This document shows positions 33,462 through 42,423 of a DNA stretch of 64,000 bases, piece by piece (the first letter of the stretch is position 1; each line of letters begins with the position of its first letter). Below the pieces are notes generated by a model. The model did not search any database. It was given only the letters and a program-made list of their open reading frames with translations, and was not told where the DNA came from. The position numbers were made by a program, and so were the translations under genes. Location: contig JBGARJ010000022.1 in the NCBI GenBank assembly GCA_044230315.1, positions 1-64,000 on the forward strand, given 5' to 3'. This DNA comes from M3007 sp044230315 (GTDB lineage: Bacteria; Bacteroidota; Bacteroidia; Chitinophagales; Saprospiraceae).

Positions 33462-35366
33462 TTACGGCTGGCCTTGCAACAATACCTTGCGCACCAGGAT
33501 ATTCTGCCCCTGCACCACCCGCACTATATACACTCCAACTGGTTGGCGGGCCAAATCGACCGTGGTGCTGCGATCCGTAGTCCGGGTTTCAAACAGTTGA
33601 CGCCCCTCCATATTGAATACCTGGATGCTTTTTTCGACCGGTTCCGCCGCTGCCGGCTGATCGGCGGCGTCCTGCACGGTGATCTGGCGTCCGGTGGCGC
33701 TGATGCGGAGGCTTAGGGCCGGTTCGGTCCATTGGGTTGAAGGTGCTGGCTTGTGCAGGCCGCCTTCGCCGCAATGCGCCGGATCATCGATTGTGATATC
33801 CCAGGTGACCATGGGGCCGTTACCGCACTGGTTCACGGGGGTCAGGCTAACATGGGAAACCCGGCGCCGGTACCATTCGCTGTTCAGGCAAATGGTGGTG
33901 CCGTTGACCGTTACCGTGAGTTTTGGATCGGTCGACGTAGCGATCAGGCCGCTCAGGCAATTAGCCGCCGAAAAAGTATAACACTCGGGCGCTTGCCCGG
34001 TGCAGATATAGTCCATTCCATACGGCGGAACGCCAGGCAGGGCGGGCGGCACGTCGCAGACAACCACCTGGAACGTCCGTTCTTGTGTATCATCGCCGCA
34101 AGACGAATGCAGCGAAATCGTGAATTTAACGGTATAGGTTCCGGTTTGGAAGGCCTGCAAATGAGCCCGGATCAGGCCGGTTGGGCTTATACTTTCCCCT
34201 ACGTCCTGTAAACCGCCGTTATTGGGCGTAATGGACCAGCTGAATTGCATGCAGCCGGGGTTATAATTTGTGACCTCGACATAGACATCGCCGGTATTTT
34301 GCATTCCGGCCAGGCAAAGGCTGGACGTACCGTTGATTGGGGTCACGGTGAGCATGGATGGGCAGCCCGGCACACAACCCATTGAACTGAGCAGGCTTTC
34401 GCGAGCGCCGCCGGGCTCAAACAAAGCGCGCATCCGGGCTTTTTGCCCCAGGGTGAACATGGTGCGGCAGCCGTCGTTGGTATAGTCCATGTAGTTCATA
34501 AACATATCGCCGTTGGGGCCATTGTCGCAACTGATATGGGGAAATGCGGGGCATAGCGTATCCGGGCCCAGCTGGTTCGGAGTGTCGTCCACCTGATCGG
34601 AATCACTGCAGGTATAATTGCCCAAAGCATCCGTGCTACCCCAGATGTGGTGAAGGTCGAGCCAATGGCCCACTTCGTGGGTGGCGGTCCGGCCCAATTC
34701 ATGCGGGATTTCAGCGGTGCCCTGGGTGCCAAATGCCGTGTAGTCGATCACTACGCCGTCAATATTGGCCGGGCCGCCCGGGAAAGTGGCATAGCCGAGT
34801 AATTTATCGGTGCCGTCTTTGTCCAGATCACAAACCCAGATGTTCAGGTACTGGTCTCTGTCCCAGGGCGCAACGCCGCCCTGAGCGGGGTCTTTTATGG
34901 CGTCGTTGTCCGACCATTTGTTCCGGTTACTCGGCGTGCGGGTGATACCGGTGGTAAAACAGCCGTATTCATCCCTCGAAGCGAGGCAAAACTCGATTTC
35001 TGCATCGGCGACCAGCCCCTGAAATACAGCGGGCACACTGGCAACGTCAGCGTTGAGTTTGCGGTAATCCTCGTTGAGCACCGCTATTTGCGACAGAATT
35101 TGATTGGTTGAAATGTTTTGTACTGCCGTGCGGTACACCACATGCACGACCACCGGGATGGTTATCACGTTAGTAGTAGCCCTGGCCGCCGTTTGCCGCG
35201 TGAATTGTTCGGTGATCCGCGCCTGCGCATCGATCCGGCGTTTGCCTTCCGGACTGGCGTTTTGGTAGTGTTGTTCGGGTGCCGGCGTGCCGCAAACGGA
35301 TTGGGCGGTAAGGGCGCCGCTGAACAGGAGTAAGGCGCCGAAGAGTGGAGCAAAAAATTTTGTCAT
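33462..35366 (-). CDS. Secreted M43 (pappalysin/cytophagalysin-like) zinc metalloprotease, T9SS cargo
   Basis: A 634-residue exported protease starting at the ATG at 35366 (MTKFFAPLFGALLLFSGALTAQ). A propeptide-like region is followed by the catalytic domain, with zinc motif ATHEVGHWLDLHHIWG (HExxHxxxxxH, about residue 228) and the Met-turn MNYMDYTND. The sixth position of the motif is Asp where the family consensus has Gly; other Bacteroidota members vary there. Cys pairs and a PKD-like middle region lead to a type A T9SS domain (IQVFNMEGRQLFETR ... PVGVYIVRVVQGQNI). The product should be released or anchored outside the cell and degrade protein. Confidence 0.9.
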   Translation of the reverse strand: MTKFFAPLFGALLLFSGALTAQSVCGTPAPEQHYQNASPEGKRRIDAQARITEQFTRQTAARATTNVITIPVVVHVVYRTAVQNISTNQILSQIAVLNEDYRKLNADVASVPAVFQGLVADAEIEFCLASRDEYGCFTTGITRTPSNRNKWSDNDAIKDPAQGGVAPWDRDQYLNIWVCDLDKDGTDKLLGYATFPGGPANIDGVVIDYTAFGTQGTAEIPHELGRTATHEVGHWLDLHHIWGSTDALGNYTCSDSDQVDDTPNQLGPDTLCPAFPHISCDNGPNGDMFMNYMDYTNDGCRTMFTLGQKARMRALFEPGGARESLLSSMGCVPGCPSMLTVTPINGTSSLCLAGMQNTGDVYVEVTNYNPGCMQFSWSITPNNGGLQDVGESISPTGLIRAHLQAFQTGTYTVKFTISLHSSCGDDTQERTFQVVVCDVPPALPGVPPYGMDYICTGQAPECYTFSAANCLSGLIATSTDPKLTVTVNGTTICLNSEWYRRRVSHVSLTPVNQCGNGPMVTWDITIDDPAHCGEGGLHKPAPSTQWTEPALSLRISATGRQITVQDAADQPAAAEPVEKSIQVFNMEGRQLFETRTTDRSTTVDLARQPVGVYIVRVVQGQNILVRKVLLQGQP

Positions 35367-35422
35367 GGAGGTTAAATTTTGTGGATGGTTATATTTCAAA
35401 TGCCCGGCGAGGCGGGCCTGCG

Positions 35423-35449
35423 CAAAGGTATGCCCCCTGAAAAGCGGCA
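35423..35449 (-). promoter_or_regulatory. Promoter of the M43 protease gene
   Basis: On the minus strand TTG (35447-35449), 16 bases, TACCTTTG (35423-35430), 57 bp before the ATG. The -7 box is an exact consensus match; the spacing is slightly short. Confidence 0.5.
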
Positions 35450-35543
35450 ACTGCGAACCTGGAGTTCTGCCTTAGAACTTTTGCTGCGGCGCTTAGAACC
35501 ATTTGATCCGGATTTCCTATATTTTTGCTGGTACAGAAATATC

Positions 35544-35588
35544 AGAACAGGTTTGGAATTTCATCGCTGTACTCTAAACCTGTTCCTA
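35544..35588. repeat. Palindromic element copy G (short, tips only)
   Basis: AGAACAGGTTTGGA, then ATTTCATCGCTGTAC, then TCTAAACCTGTTCCTA. Both arms carry the change CATG to CAGG/CCTG together, keeping the pairing. It ends about 21 bp before the ATG of the small XRE regulator, so it could fold in that gene's leader. Confidence 0.78.
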
Positions 35589-35609
35589 ACCCACCTAAAA
35601 ATATAACGC

Positions 35610-35858
35610 ATGAAAGACCTGTCCTTCAAGATCCGGCGCTTGCGCGAGCTCCAAAATCTCACGCAACAATACCTGGCCGATCAACTCAGCATTTCCCAAC
35701 GGGCGTACAGCAAAATCGAAAACGGTCAGACGCAGCTGTCGGTCGAACGGCTCAACCGGATCGCCGGCATTCTGCATTGCCCCATCGAGGCGATCCTGAC
35801 GCGATCGGCCGAGGAAATTTACCTGACCTTTGTGTGGGGAGGTTCGGGTGATGCCTGA
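35610..35858 (+). CDS. Small XRE-type helix-turn-helix regulator
   Basis: An 82-residue DNA-binding protein of Cro/CI (HTH_3) type: KIRRLRELQNLTQQYLADQL, then SISQRAYSKIENGQTQLSVE (recognition helix), then RLNRIAGILHCPIEAIL. The short C-terminal tail (IYLTFVWGGSGDA) has no known effector domain, so it is likely a simple dimeric repressor. It is convergent with fecR (4 bp between stops). A short palindrome immediately upstream could be its operator as well as a member of the repeat family. Confidence 0.85.
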   Translation: MKDLSFKIRRLRELQNLTQQYLADQLSISQRAYSKIENGQTQLSVERLNRIAGILHCPIEAILTRSAEEIYLTFVWGGSGDA

Positions 35859-35862
35859 GGAA

Positions 35863-36804
35863 TTATTGACCCGAAATCCGGACGGTTTTATCCTGGATAG
35901 AATACTGCAAACCCAGCGGTTCACAGATTTTGCGCATGGCCAGCGGCAAATCGCCGTGCACAAACGTGCCGCTGAACCGGCAGCCCTGAATGCCGGTGCT
36001 TTCGACTGAAATGTCGTATTGTCGCTGCAATTCGGCCACCACTTCATACAAGGGGGCGTTGGCAAAGCGGCTTTCGCCCTGCATCCAGGCGGGCCAGGAA
36101 TCGGTGAGGGTGCCTATAGGTTGCCATATCCCGTTGCGGGCAGCGGCTTTTTGGCCTTCGCGCAGCGCTTGTTTGATGCCAATTGTAGTTGTGGATTGGA
36201 CCAGCCCCGTGTAACAGGCCACTTCGAAAGCGCCGCCGCGATACCGCACGGTAAAATTGGTGCCCAGCACAGTGACGGTGCCGGCTGCGGTTTCCACGAC
36301 AAACGGCTCAGCGCCTTTTTTGACCTGAAAAAACGCTTCGCCGATCAGGTGCACCCGGCGTTCCCGCGCCCAGTTGGACGAGTATGCCTCCACCGACGAT
36401 ACCGCATTCAACCGAACGGTCGATCCATCGGGGAGCGTGGCCGTCTTTTGTTCGCCGGTGGCAGTAGCCACAATAGTGGGGATCTGGCCTTCCAGGGGCC
36501 ACCAAAGCGTCCAGGCCAAAACGGCCAGCGTAAAGGCGGCGGTAAAACCAAGCGCCCACCAGATCAGGCGCTCGCGGTGTGGCCCGGTGGCGATTTTTTT
36601 CTTTTGCCGGAGGTTGGGCTCCAGGCGGTTCCACATCTGCTCCACTTCGGTATCGGGCAATTGCAAGTGCCCTGCAGCCGCCACAATCTGCCGGAACACC
36701 GGAAAATCGGGATGCCGTTCGAGCGCTTCCTGCTCGGCATCGGTAATATCGCCGATGAGCCAGCGGCCCAGCAGTGTATCATCGTCGTAGAGCAAATTGT
36801 GCAT
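35863..36804 (-). CDS. FecR family anti-sigma factor
   Basis: A 313-residue inner-membrane regulator from the ATG at 36804; a TTG at 36813 is the alternative. The cytoplasmic N-terminal part binds the sigma factor, one membrane helix follows (WWALGFTAAFTLAVLAWTL), then the FecR domain (LPDGSTVRLNAVSSVEAYSS, GEAFFQVKKGAEPFVVET, VLGTNFTVRYRG). The C-terminal DUF4974 domain matches VVAELQRQYDISVE. It normally receives a signal from a TonB receptor with an STN domain. The ECF sigma gene lies 88 bp upstream on the same strand. No SusC-like receptor follows: downstream is the convergent XRE gene, so the pair looks orphaned. Confidence 0.9.
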   Translation of the reverse strand: MHNLLYDDDTLLGRWLIGDITDAEQEALERHPDFPVFRQIVAAAGHLQLPDTEVEQMWNRLEPNLRQKKKIATGPHRERLIWWALGFTAAFTLAVLAWTLWWPLEGQIPTIVATATGEQKTATLPDGSTVRLNAVSSVEAYSSNWARERRVHLIGEAFFQVKKGAEPFVVETAAGTVTVLGTNFTVRYRGGAFEVACYTGLVQSTTTIGIKQALREGQKAAARNGIWQPIGTLTDSWPAWMQGESRFANAPLYEVVAELQRQYDISVESTGIQGCRFSGTFVHGDLPLAMRKICEPLGLQYSIQDKTVRISGQ

Positions 36805-36892
36805 AGTCGTCAATTAAGAATAGGTCGAAGTTGGCGTTGAACGTTGGCGCAAGCGTATGATCCCAACAAGTATGGCCATGGCTTTCCGAACC

Positions 36893-37405
36893 TCAAACGT
36901 CAAACTTCAAATTATCCCGCAACGCGATCAGCGCGGCGTGCATACGTTTTTCAACCGTTTTGACACTGATGCCCAGGCAATCGGCTATTTCGGCATAGGT
37001 TTGTTTTTCCACCCGGTTCATCAGAAAAACGGTGCGTTGGGGTTCGGGCAACCGGATCAGCGCTGCTTCCAGGCGGCCCTGCACGGCTCTGGCCTCCAGA
37101 TCAATATCGGCGGCCAAAGGCTGGCCGGCAGGCGCGTGTTCGGCATACTGTAAAAACCGGAACGCCACCTGTTTGCGCCGGGCATCGTCGAAAAACAGAT
37201 TATTGGCTACGGTATAGAGGAAGCTTTTGGCTTTTTCGGGCGGCACCGCACGGCAATTTTTCCACAGCCGCAAAAATGCCTCGTGAACGGCGTCTTCCGC
37301 CCCCGACCAATCGGCCGAGCGGAAAAAGACGAAATGCCGCAACATCGCAGCATGGCGAAAGAAGAGTTCGCGGAAGGTGACCGGGTGGCAAGTGTCGCGT
37401 TCCAT
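36893..37405 (-). CDS. ECF sigma factor (FecI-like)
   Basis: A 170-residue RNA polymerase sigma factor. Region 2 reads DAVHEAFLRLWKNCRAVP with AKSFLYTVANNLFFDDARR. Region 4 reads LPEPQRTVFLMNRVEKQTYAEIADCLGISVKTVEKRMHAAL (helix-turn-helix in the last half, split as EIADCLGISVKTVEKRMHAA). Its partner is the FecR protein encoded just downstream. The pair would turn a surface signal into transcription of an uptake system, but the target operon is not next to it in this window. Confidence 0.92.
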   Translation of the reverse strand: MERDTCHPVTFRELFFRHAAMLRHFVFFRSADWSGAEDAVHEAFLRLWKNCRAVPPEKAKSFLYTVANNLFFDDARRKQVAFRFLQYAEHAPAGQPLAADIDLEARAVQGRLEAALIRLPEPQRTVFLMNRVEKQTYAEIADCLGISVKTVEKRMHAALIALRDNLKFDV

Positions 37406-37590
37406 AGGCCGGGCGGAGGGGCGATACTTGGGGTGTGTAAGAAAAATGGTTATGCGATTCGATCAGATTAGGCAGGATTACCGGATCATGCCGAAGCATT
37501 TAACGGCCAAATCGAAAAAAAATTTCCCGCGCGTGTAGGGTCCGGCAAATCCTTTTGCGTTATATCCCCCGAACCAAACCCATTTTGCGT

Positions 37591-39303
37591 ATGAGCCATT
37601 TTGATCGCCGCAGTTTTTTAACTACCCGCCGGAAGCACAAAGCGCCGGTTGCGCCGCCGGCAAACCAAACCCTCGCACCACTCCCGGCAGCCTTGGAGCA
37701 ATTGCGCGCCCGCCGCGCCGCCGCGCCGCCCAGTTCCGGGTTGTCGCCCTATGCCGGCTCCTGGACGCGCGACACCGTTATTCACTTGCTCCGCCGCACC
37801 CTGTTTAGCCCCACCAAGGCCGACATCGACTATTTTTTGGCCAAAACCATGGACACGGCCGTGCAGGAAATCCTCCATGCACCCTTCGTGCCGCCGGCCG
37901 TTCCGGTCAACGATTACAACAACGCCAATTTCACCGACCCCGACGTGGCCTTCGGCGATCCGTTTGTGGATGCGTCTTTTAATATCGACGCCGAGGGGTA
38001 TCGCGTCGAAAGCCTGCGCGCCTGGTGGATTCGCCAGATGTTCGACAGCGGGCGCAGCATCCGCGAAAAAATGACCCTGTTTTGGCATAACCACCTCCCG
38101 GTACAATTCTACGAGGCGCTGTTTGGCGGCATGCTTTACCGCTATGTCAAAACACTCCGGGAAAATGCGCTGGGCAATTTCAAAACGCTCATGAACGCCA
38201 TCACCCTGGAGCCCGCCATGCTGATCTACCTCAACGGCTACCTGAACTCCAAATCAGCGCCCGACGAAAATTATGCCCGTGAAATCCAGGAGCTGTTCGT
38301 CATCGGGAAAGACCTGCCCCAATTCTTTTCTGAAGAGGATGTCAAAGTGGCGGCGCGCCTGCTGACGGGCTGGCGCACCGACGGGTTTAGCACCTATTTC
38401 TTTGCCAATGAGCACGATACGGGCGACAAACAATTTTCCGCCTTTTACAACAACCGCCTGATCAAGGGCAAAAGCGGCCCCAGCGCCGGGCAAGCCGAGC
38501 TGGACGAGTTTCTCGACATGCTCTTCAGCCATCCCGAAGCCGCGCGTTTCCTGTGCCGGAAACTCTACCGCTTTTTTGTGTTTCATGAAATCGACGCCCA
38601 AACCGAACAAAATGTGATCGTGCCGCTGGCCCAAATTTTCCGCGACAACAACTATGATATCCTGCCTGTACTCGAAACGCTTTTCAAAAGCGAACACTTC
38701 TTCGACTTGCTCAACCGCGGCGCCATGATCAAAAGTCCGGTCGACATGACGGTGGGCCTGTTCCGCCAATTTGGCGTCCAACTGCCCGGCCCTTCCAACC
38801 TGTTCGACAATTTTGCTATCAGCGCCCAGGTGGGCTTTACCATGTCGAGCATGCTCCAATTCCCCGGCGATCCGCCCAACGTGGCCGGCTGGCAGGCTTA
38901 CTACCAGAAACCGACGCTGGATAAATTGTGGATCAACACCAGCACCTTGCCGCGGCGCGGGCAGATCACCGAAGCCATGGTATTCTACGGGTTTTTCGGA
39001 CTCAGCAGCCAGGCAGTCATCGACGCGCTGACCTGGGCGTCCAAGTTCTCCGAGCCCTCAAACCTCGGGGTTCTTATCGATGAATCGCTGGAGCTCCTGC
39101 TCGGTCTTCCGGTTTCACAGGACGTAAAAGATTCGCTTAAGCCCATCTTTCTGCAGGGTTTGCCCAACGAGTCCTACTGGACGCTCGGCTGGAGCCTGTG
39201 GCAGGCCGACCCGGCCAACGAAATGCTGGCCGGCGCGATCCGGACCCGCCTGCAGGCCTACCTCTGGCGCGTCCTTCAAATGGAGGAATACCAGTTGTCC
39301 TGA
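37591..39303 (+). CDS. DUF1800 family protein
   Basis: A 570-residue protein from the ATG at 37591. DUF1800 features are present: VIHLLRRTLFSPTKADIDYF, then WWIRQMFDSGRSIREKMTLFWHNHL (split at the Arg), NYAREIQELFVIGKD, RLLTGWRTDG and DPPNVAGWQAYYQKPTLDK near the end. The N-terminus has an RRSFL motif but no clear signal peptide. The biochemical role is unknown. Members are nearly always encoded beside DUF1501 proteins, as here (106 bp downstream), and the pair is often linked to polysaccharide or surface functions. It likely acts with the DUF1501 partner outside the cytoplasm. Confidence 0.88.
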   Translation: MSHFDRRSFLTTRRKHKAPVAPPANQTLAPLPAALEQLRARRAAAPPSSGLSPYAGSWTRDTVIHLLRRTLFSPTKADIDYFLAKTMDTAVQEILHAPFVPPAVPVNDYNNANFTDPDVAFGDPFVDASFNIDAEGYRVESLRAWWIRQMFDSGRSIREKMTLFWHNHLPVQFYEALFGGMLYRYVKTLRENALGNFKTLMNAITLEPAMLIYLNGYLNSKSAPDENYAREIQELFVIGKDLPQFFSEEDVKVAARLLTGWRTDGFSTYFFANEHDTGDKQFSAFYNNRLIKGKSGPSAGQAELDEFLDMLFSHPEAARFLCRKLYRFFVFHEIDAQTEQNVIVPLAQIFRDNNYDILPVLETLFKSEHFFDLLNRGAMIKSPVDMTVGLFRQFGVQLPGPSNLFDNFAISAQVGFTMSSMLQFPGDPPNVAGWQAYYQKPTLDKLWINTSTLPRRGQITEAMVFYGFFGLSSQAVIDALTWASKFSEPSNLGVLIDESLELLLGLPVSQDVKDSLKPIFLQGLPNESYWTLGWSLWQADPANEMLAGAIRTRLQAYLWRVLQMEEYQLS

Positions 39304-39409
39304 CGGCTAGTTGTCAATGGCAAGCCTGCCTGGCAGGCCCTGAGCTTCCGCCGGCGGCCTCCGGAGGAAAAGTCAAATACCCAACTTCAAACTTCAAACT
39401 TATTCAAGC

Positions 39410-40990
39410 GTGAAACGTCGCAACTTTATAAAAAACATGACCGCGGGGGTGGCTATCCCATCCCTGATCAACGGCTTTGGCGTGCGGGCCCTGGCTGCCA
39501 GCCCATTCTCCCGGCTGCTCCATGGCTTCTCCACCGATACCGACCATGTGCTGGTCCTGATCCAGCTCTCCGGCGGCAACGATGGCCTGGGCACCGTGGT
39601 GCCGCTCGATCAGTACGACCGGCTCTTCAAAGGGCGGTCCAATGTGATCGTGCCCGAAAATGAACTGCTGCCGCTGTCCGGCGCCCTCACCCTGGGCCTG
39701 CACCCGGCTCTGACCGGCCTGCAAAGCCTGTTCAACGACGGCCAGGTGCGCATCGTCCAGAACGTGAGCTACCCCAACCCCAGTTTCAGCCACTTCCGCG
39801 CCACGGATATCTGGATGTCGGGGGCCGATTCGGACGAGTATTTCCCCAGCGGCTGGGCGGGCCGCTACCTGGCCTACGAATATCCCAACTTCCCGGTCGA
39901 CTATCCCAACCCCGACATGCCGCACCCGCTGGCCGTAGAAATCGGGTATTCGATGTCGCTCAGCCTCATGGGACCGCAAACCGGGATGGGCTTTGTGATT
40001 TCGAACCCCGACGATTTTTATAACCTGCTGGATGGCGTGCAAACGCCCTCGCCCAATACCCCCGCCGGCGAGCAGCTGGCGTATATCCGCCTGGTAGCCC
40101 AGCAATCGAGGGCCTACGCGCAGACGATCATTGACGCCTCCACCAAGGTGCCTGTTCAAAAAGACTACCCGGACACCCCCTTGGCGGCCAAACTGAAAAT
40201 TGTATCGCGCCTGATCGCCGGCGGCCTGAAAACGCGCCTGTACGTGGTGAGTATCGACGGCTTCGACACCCACGACCAGCAAGTGGACCCCGACAACCAC
40301 AGCATCGGCGAACATGCCGACCTGCTGAAAGAATTGGGCGACGCTATCCGGGCGTTCACCGACGATTTGCAGTTCCTGAAAACGGCCGACCGGGTGGTGG
40401 GCATGACGTTCTCCGAATTCGGCCGACGCATTACGAGCAACGCCAGCGGCGGCACCGATCACGGCGAAGCGGCGCCGGTTTTTGTGTTTGGCAAACCGGT
40501 TGCCGGCGGCGTGCTGGGCAACAACCCGCAATTGCCGGCTGTACCGACCGTTGAAGACAACCTCCCGATGGAGTTCGATTTCCGCTCCTTGTATGCCAGC
40601 GTGCTCCGCGACTGGTTTTGCGTGCCGCAAGACGATATACCCGCTATCCTGATGCACGACTTTCCGTACCTCGAGCTCTTTACGGCCGGGTTGCCCTGTG
40701 TTTCGACCGACACGCACGACATACACCAGATCGCGGGTAAAGCCCTGCTCAGTTGCCGGCCCAATCCGTTTGTCGCCGGAACCACCCTCGAGTACGAAAC
40801 CGCCGGCGGCATGACGCTGGTGCAAATACTCGACGCCGCCGGCCGCATAGTAGCCACGCCCGTAAGCGGCTGGCAGGCCCAGGGTCGGTACCAGGAATAC
40901 TGGGAGGCGGCGGATCTGCCCTCCGGCACCTATTTCTGCCGCCTTATCAGCGGCGGGCAGCAACAAACGAAAATGTTCGTGAAGCGCTGA
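39410..40990 (+). CDS. DUF1501 family protein with twin-arginine-like signal and T9SS domain
   Basis: A 526-residue protein with a GTG start. The signal MKRRNFIKNMTAGVAIPSL has the RRxFIK form of a Tat signal. The DUF1501 domain (sulfatase-like alkaline-phosphatase fold) shows HVLVLIQLSGGNDGLGTVVP, GLHPALTGLQSLFNDGQVRI, SFSHFRATDIW and MTFSEFGRRITSNASGGTDHGEAAP (split at RRI). The last 85 residues are a T9SS type A domain (CRPNPFVAGTTLEYE, ILDAAGRIV, LPSGTYFCRL). Together these predict export of a folded protein through Tat and then through the outer membrane. The upstream DUF1800 gene is its usual partner. A large hairpin follows the stop. Confidence 0.88.
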   Translation: MKRRNFIKNMTAGVAIPSLINGFGVRALAASPFSRLLHGFSTDTDHVLVLIQLSGGNDGLGTVVPLDQYDRLFKGRSNVIVPENELLPLSGALTLGLHPALTGLQSLFNDGQVRIVQNVSYPNPSFSHFRATDIWMSGADSDEYFPSGWAGRYLAYEYPNFPVDYPNPDMPHPLAVEIGYSMSLSLMGPQTGMGFVISNPDDFYNLLDGVQTPSPNTPAGEQLAYIRLVAQQSRAYAQTIIDASTKVPVQKDYPDTPLAAKLKIVSRLIAGGLKTRLYVVSIDGFDTHDQQVDPDNHSIGEHADLLKELGDAIRAFTDDLQFLKTADRVVGMTFSEFGRRITSNASGGTDHGEAAPVFVFGKPVAGGVLGNNPQLPAVPTVEDNLPMEFDFRSLYASVLRDWFCVPQDDIPAILMHDFPYLELFTAGLPCVSTDTHDIHQIAGKALLSCRPNPFVAGTTLEYETAGGMTLVQILDAAGRIVATPVSGWQAQGRYQEYWEAADLPSGTYFCRLISGGQQQTKMFVKR

Positions 40991-41009
40991 ACGCGAAGAC
41001 TACTTAAAT

Positions 41010-41076
41010 GAATGGACAGGATCGATGGGATCGATCATCAAATGAACTTGTTTTCTCCTGGAGATCCTGTCCGTTC
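41010..41076. terminator. Hairpin between convergent DUF1501 and YHYH genes
   Basis: GAATGGACAGGATC (41010-41023) and GATCCTGTCCGTTC (41063-41076) pair over 14 bases with one G-T pair. Between them is a second small palindrome, GATCGATGGGATCGATC. Its place between two convergent stops suggests a two-way transcription stop, though the loop is long and the T-run after it is short. Confidence 0.45.
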
Positions 41077-41108
41077 TTTCCCCGGCGGCGCCAGGGTTGG
41101 CTTGGGTA

Positions 41109-42338
41109 TCACTGTTTGATGAACCTTCGGCACACCGGCACAGCGCCGGCGGCCGCCACCCGGAGCATAAAAACACCTTCGGGCAACTGCGACACATCCA
41201 CTTGCGCCGGCAGCTGGGTGGCCATGGAGCGCAGGCATTGCCCGGTGCGGTCAAAAATTTGCAACCACACGTTTCCGCTAACATCCCCGGCGCTGACGCT
41301 CAACCGGTCGGCTACGGGGTTGGGGTAGAGTACCAGGTTCAGTTCGGAACCCGCCGTTGCAGCATAGGTGGCGGTGGCCGGGTTGTACGGGACCACCGGT
41401 TCGCCGATGACGACGTGCCCGGAATTGGGGCCCGTATTACCGGCTTGCACGGTGCCGTAGTAGGTCGGCCCCAACACATAAGGGTACACCGGCGTCAGGT
41501 TTGGGCTGATGGTGACGAAATAGGCGTAAATCCCGTTGGGATAATCGGGCGTCACGCAAAAGCGCCCGTTGTGCTCATCGAGATCACCCAGTCCGGGCAC
41601 ATATTCAAAGTCTTCGACATAGCGCCCGAGCGGATAATTCGAGTTGATCGCCGGCCCGTACTGGCCGGGTTGCAAAACGGTACCGTTGGGCAGGCTGGTG
41701 CGCTCGGTGATGTTGCGCAGGTGGTAACTGGAACGCATCCGGGCGATGCCGCCTGTGCTGCCGGGGTTAGCGAATCCGTAAGCGCCGTACACCGGAAAGC
41801 CATCGAAGGCATAGCCGATAATCGGCGAGTGGTGCTGATCGTCGGAATCGTCGTACAGACAAGTCGGGTTTACATGGTTGTGATACTCGCCGTTGGGCGC
41901 CGGATGGCCCAGGCAGTTGTCGAACGACGGCCCTTCCACCACTTCCGCATTTTGGTGCCAGATGTTGGCGTTGTTGTACGACATGGCGTCGAGGGCGTTG
42001 AATATGCTCACACCGTTCGACCACAGGCCGATATGCCCCAGCGGGGTGGCGATTGGCGTGTTGGTGTTTTGCTGCGGAGTGCGGGTGATTTTGAACTGAA
42101 AACCCTGTGCCTTGGGGGTATTGGGGTTGCCGGGCCAGGGGCCGATGTCGTAACCGGGTACGCTGTTGGCGCGGACGTACACCTGCGTGGCCGAGTAATT
42201 CACTTCCAGCACATTGGACAGGATGTTGTTGTAGCCCGTCTGGCCGCCGGGGTTGATCACCCAGGAGCTTACTTCCGGCCCGGGCGTCTGGGCGGCGAGG
42301 GGGCAGGCAAACAGGAGGAGCAAGACAGTTGACTTCAT
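41109..42338 (-). CDS. YHYH-domain secreted protein, T9SS cargo
   Basis: A 409-residue protein from the ATG at 42338 (MKSTVLLLLFACPLAAQ signal). The YHYH domain is marked by NGEYHNHVNPTCLYDD, preceded by HQNAEVVEGPSFDNCLGHP and followed by SPIIGYAFDGFPVYGAYGF. Clustered His and Asp residues suggest metal binding, but no activity is established for the family. The C-terminal 80 residues are a type A T9SS domain (LYPNPVADRLSVS, IFDRTGQCLRSM, LPEGVFMLRV). Exported and probably surface-attached. It converges with the DUF1501 gene across a hairpin. Confidence 0.85.
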   Translation of the reverse strand: MKSTVLLLLFACPLAAQTPGPEVSSWVINPGGQTGYNNILSNVLEVNYSATQVYVRANSVPGYDIGPWPGNPNTPKAQGFQFKITRTPQQNTNTPIATPLGHIGLWSNGVSIFNALDAMSYNNANIWHQNAEVVEGPSFDNCLGHPAPNGEYHNHVNPTCLYDDSDDQHHSPIIGYAFDGFPVYGAYGFANPGSTGGIARMRSSYHLRNITERTSLPNGTVLQPGQYGPAINSNYPLGRYVEDFEYVPGLGDLDEHNGRFCVTPDYPNGIYAYFVTISPNLTPVYPYVLGPTYYGTVQAGNTGPNSGHVVIGEPVVPYNPATATYAATAGSELNLVLYPNPVADRLSVSAGDVSGNVWLQIFDRTGQCLRSMATQLPAQVDVSQLPEGVFMLRVAAAGAVPVCRRFIKQ

Positions 42339-42423
42339 GCGGAGGTACAAGATTTTTAAGCGCGGGCAGGCACATGTGTCGCATGACTCATGTACCTGCC
42401 GCTAGTGCTTCGAATTAAAAGGC

